From Gaiellasilicea sp035575835 (GTDB taxonomy: Bacteria > Actinomycetota > Thermoleophilia > Gaiellales > Gaiellaceae): a DNA stretch of 64,000 nt. Shown in pieces: positions 30,853 through 40,271 of this stretch; the stretch's first letter is position 1, and the number at the start of each line of letters is the position of its first letter. The notes beneath the pieces were generated by a model. The model had not been told where the DNA came from. It saw nothing but the letters and a program-made list of their open reading frames with translations, and searched no databases. Where the stretch lies: assembly GCA_035575835.1 (NCBI GenBank), contig DATLXM010000045.1:1-64000 (forward strand), given 5' to 3'. Both the position numbers and the translations under genes were made by a program.

Positions 30853-32261
30853 GGCCCCGCCTCGTCGTCTGGTCGGCGATCGTCGCCTTCGCCGCAGGCT
30901 TCGGCGCCCTTTCGACCCTCCGACATCTCGCCTTCAACACCGGGCGCTTCGACCTCGGCAACATGACTCAGGCCGTCTGGGCGACGGCTCACGGGCGCGT
31001 CCTCTCCGTCACCGACGTCCACGGGGATCAGATCTCGCGGCTCGGGGCCCATTTCGATCCGATCCTCGCGGGCTTCGCGCCTCTGTGGTGGCTGTGGCCG
31101 GATCCGACGATGCTGCTCGTCGTCCAGGCGGCGGCGATCGCAGCGGGTGCGTGGCCGGTCTTCCTGCTCGCCCGGAAGCATCTCGGCTCCGAGCGCGCGG
31201 GTCTCGGCTTCGCGCTCGCCTATCTCTTCTACCCGCCGACACAGTGGCTCGCCCTGAACGAGTTCCACGCGGTCGCGTTGGCGACGCCGCTCCTGCTCTT
31301 CGGCTTCTGGTTCCTCGACGAGGACAGGCTGATTCCCTTTGCGGCGGTGGCCCTCCTCGCCTGTCTGACGAAGGAGCACATCCCACTCGCCGTCGCTGCC
31401 CTCGGGATCTGGTACGCGGTCGCGAAGGGTCGTCGCCGAGCCGGTGCGGCGATCGCGATCGCCGGCTCTGCGGTGGCGGCCTTCGCGATCGGGTTCGTCA
31501 TCCCACATTTCGCGCCGGCAGGATCATCGGCCTTCGAGGGGCGCTACCGGGCGGTCGGCGGCTCCCCGGCCGGAATGATCGAAACCCTCTTCACCGACCC
31601 ACTTCGAATCGCCGAGCAAGCATTCGGCGGGCACGGGGTTCCCTATCTGCTCGAGCTGCTCGTGCCGCTCCTCGCTTTGCCGCTCCTCGCCCCAATCGCG
31701 GCACTCACGGCGCTCCCCGAGCTGGCCGCAAACCTGCTCTCCTCAACCCGGACGCAGACGTCGATCCACTTTCACTACACCGCTGCAGCGATTCCCGGAC
31801 TCGTCGTCGCGTCGATCTTCGGAGCCGCCAGCCTCCGCCGTCGAACCGGCAGGTTGCGTGGGCTCGTGACGGCGGTCGTGGTCGCGGGAGTCGCTGCGAA
31901 CTACGTGCTCGGCGCGATTCCCGTCTGGCGCGCGTTCCCGGGGGGCGAGACGCTCGGCACCCGCGAGTACTCCGTCAGCGTCCACGATCGGATCGCGGAG
32001 CGGGCGCTCCGCCTGATCCCCGGAGACGCCGTCGTCAGCGCCACGAATTCGCTCGGCGGCCATCTCTCGGAACGACGCCGGGTACTCAGCTTCCCGGTCT
32101 TCGCCGGAGCCGAGTGGATCGCGGCCGACGAGACGAGACCCGGCTATGCCGACCGGATCGCGCCTCTGGCAACGAGCGAGCGGCTACGCCGATTGCGCCT
32201 CGATGAGCGCTGGCGCATCGTCTTCGACGAAGACGGAATCGTCCTCTTCCGCCGTCGCTGA
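30849..32261 (+). CDS. DUF2079 polytopic membrane protein
   Basis: A 470-residue protein with about ten membrane segments. The N-terminal FNTGRFDLGNMTQAVWA and GAHFDPILAGFAPLWWL stretch is the DUF2079 signature; the family is related to GT-C glycosyltransferases that use polyprenyl-phosphate sugars outside the membrane. The acidic residues in FDLGNM and HFDP could be the GT-C catalytic site. ATG 30849 overlaps the GT4 stop. A function in adding sugars to wall glycans or lipoglycans is inferred from the GT2-GT4-DUF2079 operon. Confidence 0.83.
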   Translation: MRPRLVVWSAIVAFAAGFGALSTLRHLAFNTGRFDLGNMTQAVWATAHGRVLSVTDVHGDQISRLGAHFDPILAGFAPLWWLWPDPTMLLVVQAAAIAAGAWPVFLLARKHLGSERAGLGFALAYLFYPPTQWLALNEFHAVALATPLLLFGFWFLDEDRLIPFAAVALLACLTKEHIPLAVAALGIWYAVAKGRRRAGAAIAIAGSAVAAFAIGFVIPHFAPAGSSAFEGRYRAVGGSPAGMIETLFTDPLRIAEQAFGGHGVPYLLELLVPLLALPLLAPIAALTALPELAANLLSSTRTQTSIHFHYTAAAIPGLVVASIFGAASLRRRTGRLRGLVTAVVVAGVAANYVLGAIPVWRAFPGGETLGTREYSVSVHDRIAERALRLIPGDAVVSATNSLGGHLSERRRVLSFPVFAGAEWIAADETRPGYADRIAPLATSERLRRLRLDERWRIVFDEDGIVLFRRR

Positions 32262-32400
32262 TTCCGCGCCAGGAAGTTGCTGAATCGACACACACTCGTG
32301 TCACATCGGTGACGGATGATCGTTGTAGGCTCGAACGCGGGTGGTGGTTCGGGGTGGCCCCATGGGGCGGCCGCTCGCACCCGGTCTGAACGGACGTGTC

Positions 32401-33621
32401 CTAGAAAGGCACGGTCTGGGGCAGGAGGTAGGCACAGAAGCCGAGCGCGACGAGCTGCGCCTTCCGGTCGTCCTCGGCTGCGGCAAGCGGGAGCGCCCAG
32501 ACCGCGTACCAGGGTGCGAGCCACGGAGTCGTCGCGAGCAGGAGGCAGCCGGCGCGGCCGAGCCATGGCTCTCCGCGAGCCGCGGAGCGAGCGAGCCAGG
32601 TAAGTCCTGCGAGAAGCGCGAATCCGGCGATGCCGAGCGCGACCGCGTGGGGGAGGCCGAGCTGCTCGATCCGGTGAGGGAGCGCGTAGCTCGTCTGGCC
32701 ATCGGCGTTCCGAGCGAGCGGCCCGAACGCGCCAGCCCAGTCGAGACCGTAGCGCCAGGTCGCGAGCATGGCGACGGCGAGAGCGGCCGCGGCGAAGCCG
32801 AGGTGACTCACGCGCCGGCCACTCGCGCGCGCCTCGAGGCCGCGAAGGACGAGGAAGACGATCGGGATCCACTTGACGAGTACGGCGAGGGCCCAGCCGA
32901 TCCCGGCGACGACGCGACGTCCGGAAGCCGCGAGCGCGAGCGCGCCCAGGACGAGTGCGAGCATCGTTGCATCGTTGTGGCCACCACCCGCGAAGTGGAT
33001 CGCGAACAGCGGGTTCCAGCCGACGAGCACGATCGCCGCGACCCGATCGGCTGCAAGCCGCGCCGCGAGGGCGGTCAGGGCGAGCATCGAGAGCGCTGCG
33101 GCAACCTTGAACATCCAGCCCGCTGCATCCGAACTCGAGCCGGCGACGCGCGCGACGACCTCCGAGCCCAGGGTGAAGGCGGGCCCGTACACCGAGGTCG
33201 TGTCCCGCCACGCTGCTCCCGCGTGCGGATACCCCGGATTGCCCGGAACCTCGTTCGGGGTGTCGACGTACGGGTTGTCGCCGGCTGCGCCGATCGCTCC
33301 GTACTCCCAGTACGTCCACGCGTCGGTCGAGAGGAGCACGGGCGCGGCGAGGGGAAGGAGCTGGATCGCCGCGGCGACCGCGGCAACGAAGAGGAGCCCC
33401 GGCCTGGCGCGCGCGATCAGCGCGAGCGCGCTGAGGTAGACGGCGAACGAGCCCGCGAGGCACGCGAGGAAGACCTTCGCCCAGCCGCTCCCGTCCGGGC
33501 CGGCTCGACCGGCGTCGAGCGGGACGAGCGGGGCTCCCTGCGCCCAGGCGGCCGCGACGCAGCCCCCGACGAGCAGGAGCCCTACGAACGCGAAGCCCCC
33601 GAGCCCGGCGCGGGCGGTCAG
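32401..33621 (-). CDS. GT-C/GT87-like membrane mannosyltransferase, CTG start
   Basis: A 406-residue polytopic membrane protein. The external acidic segment STDAWTYWEYG and the GGGHNDATMLALVLG stretch resemble polyprenol-phosphomannose-dependent mannosyltransferases. The first helix (LGGFAFVGLLLVGGCVAAAW) is reached only from CTG 33621, which overlaps the stop of the penicillin-binding protein gene as CTGA; the first GTG (33339) would delete 94 residues including two helices. It is the last gene of an MscS-PBP-GT-C operon. The 139 bases between it and the convergent DUF2079 gene hold two small palindromes (ACACACTCGTGT region and GGCCCCATGGGGC) but no gene. Confidence 0.8.
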   Translation of the reverse strand: MTARAGLGGFAFVGLLLVGGCVAAAWAQGAPLVPLDAGRAGPDGSGWAKVFLACLAGSFAVYLSALALIARARPGLLFVAAVAAAIQLLPLAAPVLLSTDAWTYWEYGAIGAAGDNPYVDTPNEVPGNPGYPHAGAAWRDTTSVYGPAFTLGSEVVARVAGSSSDAAGWMFKVAAALSMLALTALAARLAADRVAAIVLVGWNPLFAIHFAGGGHNDATMLALVLGALALAASGRRVVAGIGWALAVLVKWIPIVFLVLRGLEARASGRRVSHLGFAAAALAVAMLATWRYGLDWAGAFGPLARNADGQTSYALPHRIEQLGLPHAVALGIAGFALLAGLTWLARSAARGEPWLGRAGCLLLATTPWLAPWYAVWALPLAAAEDDRKAQLVALGFCAYLLPQTVPF

Positions 33622-35873
33622 GGCTCGGTCGGAGGCGGCGGAGGCTCGGTGGTGACCGGCGGAGGCGGGGGCTCCGTCGTGACCGGAGGCGGAGGCGGTG
33701 GGGCGGCCGTCGTCGCCGGGGCGGGGGGAGGCGTCGCCTGCGTCGGCACCGGCGCCGGCACCTCCTCTTCGTCCGAGCTCTCCTCGTCCGGGGTCTCCGG
33801 CGCGACGTAGTCGCTACCACCGGAGTCGGAGCTCTCGGAGTAGCCGAACGACCGCCCATACTGCCCGCGCTCGAAGCTCGACCACGTCGGATACTCGCTC
33901 GGCTCGGGGAAGGAGAGGGGCTCGAGCTGGCCGATCGCCGAGGACATGAAGAGCCGCCAGATCTGGGCGGGGAAACTTCCGCCGGAGACGCGGATCCCGT
34001 GCACGTTCGTCATCGGGACCTTGCCGCGCGGGTAGCCGATCCACACCGTCGTCTGAAGCCGGGGGGTGTACCCGCAGAACCAGGCGTCCGAGTGCTCCTC
34101 GGTCGTGCCCGTCTTCCCGGCCGCGGGGTGCCCGTAGTTCGCGCCGGTGCCGGTCCCGTACTGGACGTTCTTCTCGAGGATCTTCGTGACGGTGTAGGCG
34201 ACGCCTTCCGAGAGGACGCGCTTGCGCTTCGGCTTGCCCCAGCCGGCGCCTTCGTCCTCCTTGCCGCTCGCCAGGACGACGCGCTTGATCGCACGCGGCT
34301 CGGAGTAGATCCCGCCGGCGGCCAGCGTCGCGTAGGCCGAGGCCATGTCGAGCGGAGTCACCTCGATCGAGCCGAGGCCGATCGAGGGAACGTAGGCGCC
34401 GTCGGCCGTCGTCAGGCGCGAGCGAACCCCGAGCTTCTTCGCCATCGCGGCCACGGCCTCGGGAGTGACGTCGAGGGTCAGCTGCGCGTAGACCGTGTTG
34501 TCGGAGCGGATCGTGGCCTGCTCGATCGACGTCCAGCCGGTGTACGAGCCGTCATAGGTCTCCGGGCACCACCAGCTGCCGTCCTCGCAGTTGCCGGACG
34601 GGTCGGGGCGGTAGAAGAACGGGGCCGAGAGGTAGCTGGTCGACGGGTTGATCCCCTTCTCGACCGCCGCCGCGAGCACGAACGTCTTGAACGTCGAGCC
34701 CGACTGCCGCTCGGCCTGTGAGAGCAGGTTGAACTGGTTCTTGCGCACCCCGGGCGTGACCGCCGTCATCGCCCGGATCGCACCACTTCGCGGGTCGATC
34801 GAGATCAGCGCCGCGGCGGGGTCGCTCTTCTCGTAGAGCGTCTCCCGGATCGCCTTCTGAGCCGCGCGCTGGAAGCGCGGGTCGATCGTCGTGTAGACCT
34901 TCAGGCCGCCGGAGCGGACGGTCGCGGCCCCGTACTCGGCGATCAGCTCGTCGCGCACGTAGCTGAAGAAGTACGGCTCCCGGATCGTCGTGTAGAGCTT
35001 GCCCGCCTTCAGCCCGAGTCCACGCTTGATCGCCCAGTCGTACTGCGCCCGATCGATCGCGCCGGTCCCGAGCATGGCGCGGAGGACTGCGTTTCGGCGA
35101 CCGGTCGCGATCTCGGTCTGGTTGAAGGGATCGTAGGCGGACGGAGCCTGCGGCAGCCCCGAGAGGAGCGCCGCCTCCGGGAGGGTCAGCTGGTGCGCGT
35201 GCTTGGAGAAATACGTCTGCGAGGCGGCCTCGATCCCATAGGCGAGGTTGCCGTAGTAGACCTGGTTCATGTAGGTCTCGAGGATCTTCTCCTTCGACCA
35301 GGCCCGGTTCAGCTTGATCGCGAGGCAGGCTTCCTTGACCTTGCGCTGGATCGTCTGCTCGCGGCTGATGTAGAGGTTCCGGACGAGCTGCTGGGTGATC
35401 GTCGATCCGCCCTGGACGACCTTGCCGGCGCGGACGTCGGCCCAGACGGCGCGCGCGATTCCGCTCGGATCTACGCCGCCGTGCTCGTAGAAGCGGCGAT
35501 CCTCGATCGCGACGGTCGCGCGTGGCATCCAGGCGCTGATGCGGGCGAGCTTGACCGGCTGTCGGTTCCGCTCAGCGGGAATGCCGCCCAGGGTGGAACC
35601 GTCCGCCGCGTAGATGAAGGAGTTCTGCCCGATCGCGACCGGGCGGAGCGCGTTCAGCTCACAGGAGGTGCCGAGCGTGGCGACACCCGTGACCGCGCTC
35701 CCGGCGACGACGACGAGCAGGCCGAGAACCGCGGCGGCCCCGAGGATCCCGACGCGACGCCTGTTTCGCTTGCGCTCGACCCGCCGCCGCTTCCGGCGCT
35801 TGGCGCCGTACTGGTCGGCGTCGTCGAGCGGCCGCCGAGCCGGCGCGCGTGTGCCTCTCCGGGGAGGGCTCAT
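33618..35873 (-). CDS. Class A penicillin-binding protein (GT51 transglycosylase + transpeptidase)
   Basis: A 751-residue bifunctional peptidoglycan synthase. A basic cytoplasmic tail (KRRKRRRVERKRNRRR) and one membrane helix precede the GT51 domain with EDRRFYEHGGVD (~121) and GGSTITQQLVRNLY. The transpeptidase domain has SGSTFKTF (Ser of SxxK ~394), RSDNTVYA (SDN) and AAGKTGTTEEH (KTG ~585). Residues ~685-751 are an acidic then Pro/Thr/Glu-rich tail of repeated EPPPPPVTT units, likely disordered in the wall. ATG 35873 overlaps the MscS stop. The gene ends in CTGA shared with the GT-C gene. Confidence 0.93.
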   Translation of the reverse strand: MSPPRRGTRAPARRPLDDADQYGAKRRKRRRVERKRNRRRVGILGAAAVLGLLVVVAGSAVTGVATLGTSCELNALRPVAIGQNSFIYAADGSTLGGIPAERNRQPVKLARISAWMPRATVAIEDRRFYEHGGVDPSGIARAVWADVRAGKVVQGGSTITQQLVRNLYISREQTIQRKVKEACLAIKLNRAWSKEKILETYMNQVYYGNLAYGIEAASQTYFSKHAHQLTLPEAALLSGLPQAPSAYDPFNQTEIATGRRNAVLRAMLGTGAIDRAQYDWAIKRGLGLKAGKLYTTIREPYFFSYVRDELIAEYGAATVRSGGLKVYTTIDPRFQRAAQKAIRETLYEKSDPAAALISIDPRSGAIRAMTAVTPGVRKNQFNLLSQAERQSGSTFKTFVLAAAVEKGINPSTSYLSAPFFYRPDPSGNCEDGSWWCPETYDGSYTGWTSIEQATIRSDNTVYAQLTLDVTPEAVAAMAKKLGVRSRLTTADGAYVPSIGLGSIEVTPLDMASAYATLAAGGIYSEPRAIKRVVLASGKEDEGAGWGKPKRKRVLSEGVAYTVTKILEKNVQYGTGTGANYGHPAAGKTGTTEEHSDAWFCGYTPRLQTTVWIGYPRGKVPMTNVHGIRVSGGSFPAQIWRLFMSSAIGQLEPLSFPEPSEYPTWSSFERGQYGRSFGYSESSDSGGSDYVAPETPDEESSDEEEVPAPVPTQATPPPAPATTAAPPPPPPVTTEPPPPPVTTEPPPPPTEP

Positions 35874-36592
35874 GCAAAGATCCCGCGTTCGCGCAGTCGC
35901 GCGTGCACGCGTAGGCGGAGATCGTGCTCGAGCCGCTCTGCCGCAGCCTCGTTCTCGGTCCACGCGCGGATCGTGAGGGTGGGTGACCCTTCGAGCGAGC
36001 TGACGAACACCTCGTCACGCTCGCCCGAGGCCTCCTCACGGAGTGCTTCGACGAGCGGACGGAGGTCGTTTGCGGGCGGAACCTGCACTGTGACCTGCGC
36101 GAATTTGGCGGGACTTCGGATTGTCGAGTTGCGAATGGTATCCGACGCCAGTTTCTCGTTCGGGATCACGAGCCGCGCGTTGTCCTCGGTGCGGATGAAG
36201 GTGTAGATCAGGCCGATCTCCTCGACGCTGCCCTCGACGCCGCCCACCTCGACCCAGTCCCCGAGCCGGAGCGGCTGAGTGATCGCGATCATCAGACCCG
36301 CGACGAAGTTGCCGAGCGTGCGCTGCGAGGCGAAGCCGACGATCAGCCCGAGGACGGCCGAGGAGGCCAGGAGCCCGCCTGCGAGCGCGCGCACCTGCGG
36401 GATCACGAGCAGGGCCGAAAGGAGGCCGATCGTGATGATCGAGGCGCTGATGCTGCGCCTGAGCACGCGGTAGCGTGTCAGCGCCTCCGGCGTCCGGTCG
36501 CGCCCCATGATCCGCCGGTCGATCAGCTGAGCGAGGCTCAACGTCACACCGAGGACGATCCCGATCACGAGCAAGCGCTGCCACAGATCCAT
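35870..36592 (-). CDS. MscS-family mechanosensitive channel protein
   Basis: A 240-residue small MscS homologue: three membrane helices, with the pore-lining segment near ALAGGLLASSAVLGLIVGFASQ, followed by the beta domain (GDWVEVGGVEGSVEEIGLIYTFIRT) and the C-terminal alpha/beta domain. It releases solutes on osmotic downshock. Its position as first gene of an operon with a penicillin-binding protein links osmotic and wall functions. It is divergent from the gene at 36650 with 57 bases between starts. Confidence 0.9.
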   Translation of the reverse strand: MDLWQRLLVIGIVLGVTLSLAQLIDRRIMGRDRTPEALTRYRVLRRSISASIITIGLLSALLVIPQVRALAGGLLASSAVLGLIVGFASQRTLGNFVAGLMIAITQPLRLGDWVEVGGVEGSVEEIGLIYTFIRTEDNARLVIPNEKLASDTIRNSTIRSPAKFAQVTVQVPPANDLRPLVEALREEASGERDEVFVSSLEGSPTLTIRAWTENEAAAERLEHDLRLRVHARLRERGIFA

Positions 36593-36635
36593 GCCACTTC
36601 GTTCGACAGGTACGTGTCGGTTCCTTAGCCCTCCC

Positions 36636-36641
36636 TATCAT
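36636..36641 (+). promoter_or_regulatory. -10 box, leaderless type
   Basis: TATCAT lies eight bases before GTG 36650. No ribosome site is visible in the interval. Confidence 0.5.
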
Positions 36642-36649
36642 CGAGCGTC

Positions 36650-37804
36650 GTGAACGCGGGCCAGCTGCTTCGTTCGGCCAGGCGAGGGCCCGCGCTCGAG
36701 ATCTTTCTCTGGAGCAGGGCCGCGCTCTGGCTCGGCGCGTTGTTCGCGCTCTATGCGTTCGAGCCGAACCGCCACCCGGAGGCGGATCGCTGGGACAGCT
36801 CGCGGCTGCACGAGCTCGGCCCAGGAATCGACGTCTGGGCTCGCTGGGACAGCGACTGGTATCTCCGCGTCGCCGACGGCGGCTACTCGGAGTCGCCCTC
36901 GAGCACGCCGGCGTTCTTCCCGCTCTATCCGGCGCTCGTCGGGCTGCTCGGCCGCATCCTCGCCGGCCACTTCGTGCTCGCCGGCGTCCTCCTCTCCCTG
37001 GCGGCATGCGCGGTGGCGTTCGTGCTGCTCCAGCGGCTCGCGGGCGAACGGCTCGGCGTGGAGGGGGCCCAGCGGGCAGTCCTCTACCTGGCGCTCTTCC
37101 CGACCGCGTTCTTCCTCCAGGCGGTCTACAGCGAGTCGCTCTACCTCGTCCTCGTCCTCGCCGCCTTTCTGCTCGCAGAGCGCGGGCGCTTCCTGGGGGC
37201 GGGCGCCGTCACGGGGCTCGCGATGCTGACCCGGCCGGTCGGCGTCGCCTTGCTCCTCGCGCTCGCCGTCCTCGCCTGGCGCGCGGAGGATCGCCGGCGC
37301 GCGCTTCTCCGGCTCGGCCTCGCCGTCCCCGTCGCGGCCGCCTATCCGATTCTCCTCGCGATCTGGATCGGGGAGCCGCTCGCCTTCCTGCGGGCCCAGG
37401 ACGGAATCTGGCAGCGCTCGTTGTCCTGGCTGGGGCCGCTTGGCGGGCTCTGGGACGGCGTCGCCGTGCTCTTCGCCGACCGCCCGGCTCGCGATCTCGC
37501 ACTCAATCTCCAGCAGCTCGGCTTCACGCTCGCGCTCCTCGCGCTCGGTGTCGCGGCCTGGCGTCGCTTCGGCGCCGCCTACGGCGTCTTCGTTCTCGCC
37601 AGCCTCGCGATCCCGCTCTCCTTCCCCTCCGACCGCTGGCCGCTCCTCTCGATCTCGCGTTTCGGGCTCGTCCTCTTCCCCGTCGTCCTCGTGCTCGCCG
37701 CGTTGGGCTCGCGCCCGCGCCTCCACGCGGCGATCACGGGGGTGTCTGCGACCTTGCTCGGCATCGCCGTGGTGCAATGGGCGTTGTGGCAATGGGTCGC
37801 ATGA
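36650..37804 (+). CDS. PIG-V-like GT-C mannosyltransferase family membrane protein
   Basis: A 384-residue polytopic protein with about ten membrane segments. WARWDSDWYLRVADGGY in the first external loop is the signature shared with GPI mannosyltransferase 2 (PIG-V) and bacterial homologues; the adjacent acidic residues would be the GT-C catalytic site. AFFPLYPALVGLL and LFPTAFFLQAVYSESLYL are also typical. The donor is presumably a polyprenyl-phosphate sugar such as the GT2 enzyme at 28.8 kb could make. Coupled to the CPBP gene by ATGA. Confidence 0.83.
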   Translation: MNAGQLLRSARRGPALEIFLWSRAALWLGALFALYAFEPNRHPEADRWDSSRLHELGPGIDVWARWDSDWYLRVADGGYSESPSSTPAFFPLYPALVGLLGRILAGHFVLAGVLLSLAACAVAFVLLQRLAGERLGVEGAQRAVLYLALFPTAFFLQAVYSESLYLVLVLAAFLLAERGRFLGAGAVTGLAMLTRPVGVALLLALAVLAWRAEDRRRALLRLGLAVPVAAAYPILLAIWIGEPLAFLRAQDGIWQRSLSWLGPLGGLWDGVAVLFADRPARDLALNLQQLGFTLALLALGVAAWRRFGAAYGVFVLASLAIPLSFPSDRWPLLSISRFGLVLFPVVLVLAALGSRPRLHAAITGVSATLLGIAVVQWALWQWVA

Positions 37805-38469
37805 GCGAAGACAGGAGCTGGGGGGCGAGGCTCACGGGCTGGCTCTTCCTCGTGGGCGCGCTCGCGACGCTCGCGTACGGGAGCCGCGCGAGCGGTGGCA
37901 AGCCGGAGAGCGACGCGCTCTATCGCTACTCGACGGCGGCCGGGAGCGTCGTCATCTATCTGATCCTGCTCGCGATCGTGGTCTACGGAATCGGTGGCGG
38001 GTTGCGGCGAGCCGAGTTCTTCGCGCTCCGCCGGCCGGGCTCCTGGCCGCGCGCGCTCGGGTGGATCGCTGGTGGCTACCTCGCGATCTTCGTCGGCGCC
38101 GGCCTGCTTCTCGTCGCGCTCGACGCGGGCGACGAGCAAGGGCTGACCTCCGACGAATGGGATTCGAGCCGAGCCGGGGCCTACGCCGCGAACTTCCTCG
38201 CGGTCGCGGTCGTCGGGCCGGTCGTGGAGGAGCTCGTCTACCGCGGCGCCGGGATGTCGCTTCTCAGCCGCTTCGGCGCACCGGTGGCGGTGATCGCGAC
38301 GTCGCTCGCCTTTGGCCTCGGCCACGGTCTTCTGCTCGCGCTTCCTGCCCTTGTCGTCTTCGGGCTCGTCACGGCCGTCGTCCGGCTGCGAACCGACAGC
38401 GTCTATCCGTGCATGGCCATCCATTGCCTCTTCAACGCAACGAGCCTGATCGTCTCCGTCGCCACCTGA
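37801..38469 (+). CDS. CPBP-family intramembrane metalloprotease
   Basis: A 222-residue membrane protein with six or seven helices. The three conserved motifs of the CAAX-protease/bacteriocin-processing family are present in order: EELVYRG (~140-146), AFGLGHG and HCLFNA. Catalytic glutamate and metal-binding His/Asn are intact. Bacterial members cleave membrane peptides or act as immunity or anchoring factors; the substrate is unknown. ATG 37801 overlaps the previous TGA. Confidence 0.86.
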   Translation: MSEDRSWGARLTGWLFLVGALATLAYGSRASGGKPESDALYRYSTAAGSVVIYLILLAIVVYGIGGGLRRAEFFALRRPGSWPRALGWIAGGYLAIFVGAGLLLVALDAGDEQGLTSDEWDSSRAGAYAANFLAVAVVGPVVEELVYRGAGMSLLSRFGAPVAVIATSLAFGLGHGLLLALPALVVFGLVTAVVRLRTDSVYPCMAIHCLFNATSLIVSVAT

Positions 38470-38478
38470 CGCGCCGGA

Positions 38479-38484
38479 TATCCT
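38479..38484 (+). promoter_or_regulatory. -10 box, leaderless type
   Basis: TATCCT lies seven bases before GTG 38492 of the L,D-transpeptidase gene, in the 22-base gap after the CPBP gene. Confidence 0.5.
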
Positions 38485-38491
38485 CCGAGTC

Positions 38492-39838
38492 GTGCGCTTC
38501 GCGATCGTTCTTCTCGCCGCTCTCGCCTTCGCGTCGAGCGCAGTCGCCGCACCGCCGGCGGTGGTCGCGGCCGCGAGCTCGAGCGTCGGCGTCGCTCCGC
38601 TCGCCGTCACCCTGACCGCGACGGGCGATGCAGCGAGCTACAGCTGGGACTTCGGCGACGGTACGACCGGGACGGGCGCGTCGGTGCGTCACGTCTACGG
38701 CGTCGGACGCTTCGTCGCGGTCGTGACCGCGACCGCGGAATCGGGCGAGACGGCGCAGGCCCAGATCGCGATCGGCGTCCGAGAGCGCACGCTCAGCCTC
38801 GCCACTCCAGGCTCGGCGAACGCGGGAGCCCGTGTCGCGGTTGGCGGGGCGCTCAGCCCCGCGGTTGCCGGTGGACGGGTGCAGATCTACCGCGGCCGCA
38901 CCTACGTCACCTCTGCCAGAGTGGCCGCCTCCGGCCGCTTCCGGACGTCGCTCCTGCTCCGCTCGCCTGGCCCGTACCACGCTCGCTACGGCGCCGCCCG
39001 CTCGGCCGAGCGACTGATCCGCGTGCGTCCGAGGCTCGAGGCGTCACTTCCGCGGACCGCGCCCGTGGGTGGGTCGCTCTCCTTCGCGGCGCGGCTCCAT
39101 CCGGCGAACGCCGGCTCGCTCCGGATCGACGTCCGGCGCGACGGAAAGGTCGTGGCCCGCGGCACCGGTCGCGGATCCATTCGCCTCCGCGTCCCGACGG
39201 GAGCAGCCGGCTCACTGCGTGTGACGGTCGTCTCGTCTCCCGCGCGCGGCTTCACTACGGCGCGACGGACTCTGGCGGCGACCGTCGTGCTGCCCTCGCT
39301 CTCGCTCGGCTCTCGCGGCGCCAGCGTGCTCGCGCTCGAGCGCCGGCTCACCGACCTCCATTACGCGCTCCGGGGAGTCGACTCCGTCTACGCGACCGAC
39401 ACGCTCGAGGCCGTGATCGCCTTTCAGAAGCTGAACGGACTCGCGCGCACGGGCCGGGTCGATGCGAACCTGTGGGGCCGGCTCGGCGTCGCCTCGGTTC
39501 CGCGCCCGCGCCGCGCGGGAGGGGATCACATCGAGGTCGACAAGACGCGCCAGCTCCTCTTCGAGGTGGAGCGGGGCGAGATCAAGCGGATCGTCCACGT
39601 CTCCACAGGGGCGACCGGGAACACCCCCCTCGGCACCTGGCAGGTCTATCGCAAGGTTCCCGGTTTCGACTGGGTGCTGTGGTACCCGATGTACTTCCTC
39701 CGTGGCTTCGCCATCCACGGCTACCCGTCCGTGCCCACGTACCCGGCCTCGCACGGCTGCGTGCGCGTGCCGATGTGGATCGCGCCTCAGCTGTTCGCAG
39801 GACACGGGTACGGTGCATCGATCACGATCTACCTCTAG
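38492..39838 (+). CDS. Secreted L,D-transpeptidase with PKD and peptidoglycan-binding domains
   Basis: A 448-residue exported wall enzyme. A signal peptide (1-20, cleavage after AVAA) is followed by a PKD-like domain (SYSWDFGDGTTGTG), Ig-like beta repeats (~100-265), a peptidoglycan-binding helix bundle (LSLGSRGASVLALERRL to VDANLWGRLG, ~270-330) and a YkuD catalytic domain with HGYPSVPTYPASHGCVRVP (Cys ~422). It makes 3-3 crosslinks in peptidoglycan or attaches proteins to it. The 3' end overlaps the next gene by 26 bases. Confidence 0.92.
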   Translation: MRFAIVLLAALAFASSAVAAPPAVVAAASSSVGVAPLAVTLTATGDAASYSWDFGDGTTGTGASVRHVYGVGRFVAVVTATAESGETAQAQIAIGVRERTLSLATPGSANAGARVAVGGALSPAVAGGRVQIYRGRTYVTSARVAASGRFRTSLLLRSPGPYHARYGAARSAERLIRVRPRLEASLPRTAPVGGSLSFAARLHPANAGSLRIDVRRDGKVVARGTGRGSIRLRVPTGAAGSLRVTVVSSPARGFTTARRTLAATVVLPSLSLGSRGASVLALERRLTDLHYALRGVDSVYATDTLEAVIAFQKLNGLARTGRVDANLWGRLGVASVPRPRRAGGDHIEVDKTRQLLFEVERGEIKRIVHVSTGATGNTPLGTWQVYRKVPGFDWVLWYPMYFLRGFAIHGYPSVPTYPASHGCVRVPMWIAPQLFAGHGYGASITIYL

Positions 39839-40271
39839 CGCGCTCGTCGTCGTGACGGTCGCCGCCCTCGCCTGGCTGGGCTGGGCTGCCTGGGGCCGCG
39901 GCGGCGACGCCCCGCTCGCCTGGCGCGACCTCACGGGTCGCACGCTCGGCGAGCCCGAACGCTCGCAGCTCCGCTCGTTCGACGACGCAGGCAGCCTGCG
40001 CGAAGCGCTCGGCGCCTCGGCAACGGCACCTGCAATCGACTTTCGGCGGCGCGAGGCCGTTCTGATCGCCGCCGGCCCGCGCTCGAGCAGCGCCTACGCG
40101 CTCGAGATCGTCGGTGTCACCGAGGAGCGGCGCCGAGTCGTGGTCGCGATCCGGGAGCGTACGCCGACTCTCGCACGGCCGGGGGCGGCTAGGCTGGCTT
40201 TCCCGTTCCGATTGATCACGATCGAACGGACCGGGAAAACGATCGAGCTCGACTGGAAGGGACGGCCTTGA
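39813..40271 (+). CDS. PrcB-like small membrane-anchored protein
   Basis: A 152-residue protein starting GTG 39813 inside the transpeptidase gene: a basic start (MHRSRSTSS), one membrane helix (ALVVVTVAALAWLGWAAWG) and an extracytoplasmic domain. The segment RREAVLIAAGPRSSSAYALEIVGV with following charged strands resembles the PrcB C-terminal domain, named from a protease-complex subunit. Function is not established. It ends in TTGA overlapping the chorismate mutase gene. Confidence 0.65.
   Translation: MHRSRSTSSALVVVTVAALAWLGWAAWGRGGDAPLAWRDLTGRTLGEPERSQLRSFDDAGSLREALGASATAPAIDFRRREAVLIAAGPRSSSAYALEIVGVTEERRRVVVAIRERTPTLARPGAARLAFPFRLITIERTGKTIELDWKGRP

Noticed and set aside
32326..33810. 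TAGGCT box followed nine bases later by GTG 32341 opening a 489-codon plus-strand frame
   Set aside because: The frame is the antisense of the GT-C and PBP genes, rich in Arg/Glu/Pro with no fold-like pattern; the box is probably chance. Antisense transcription cannot be excluded.
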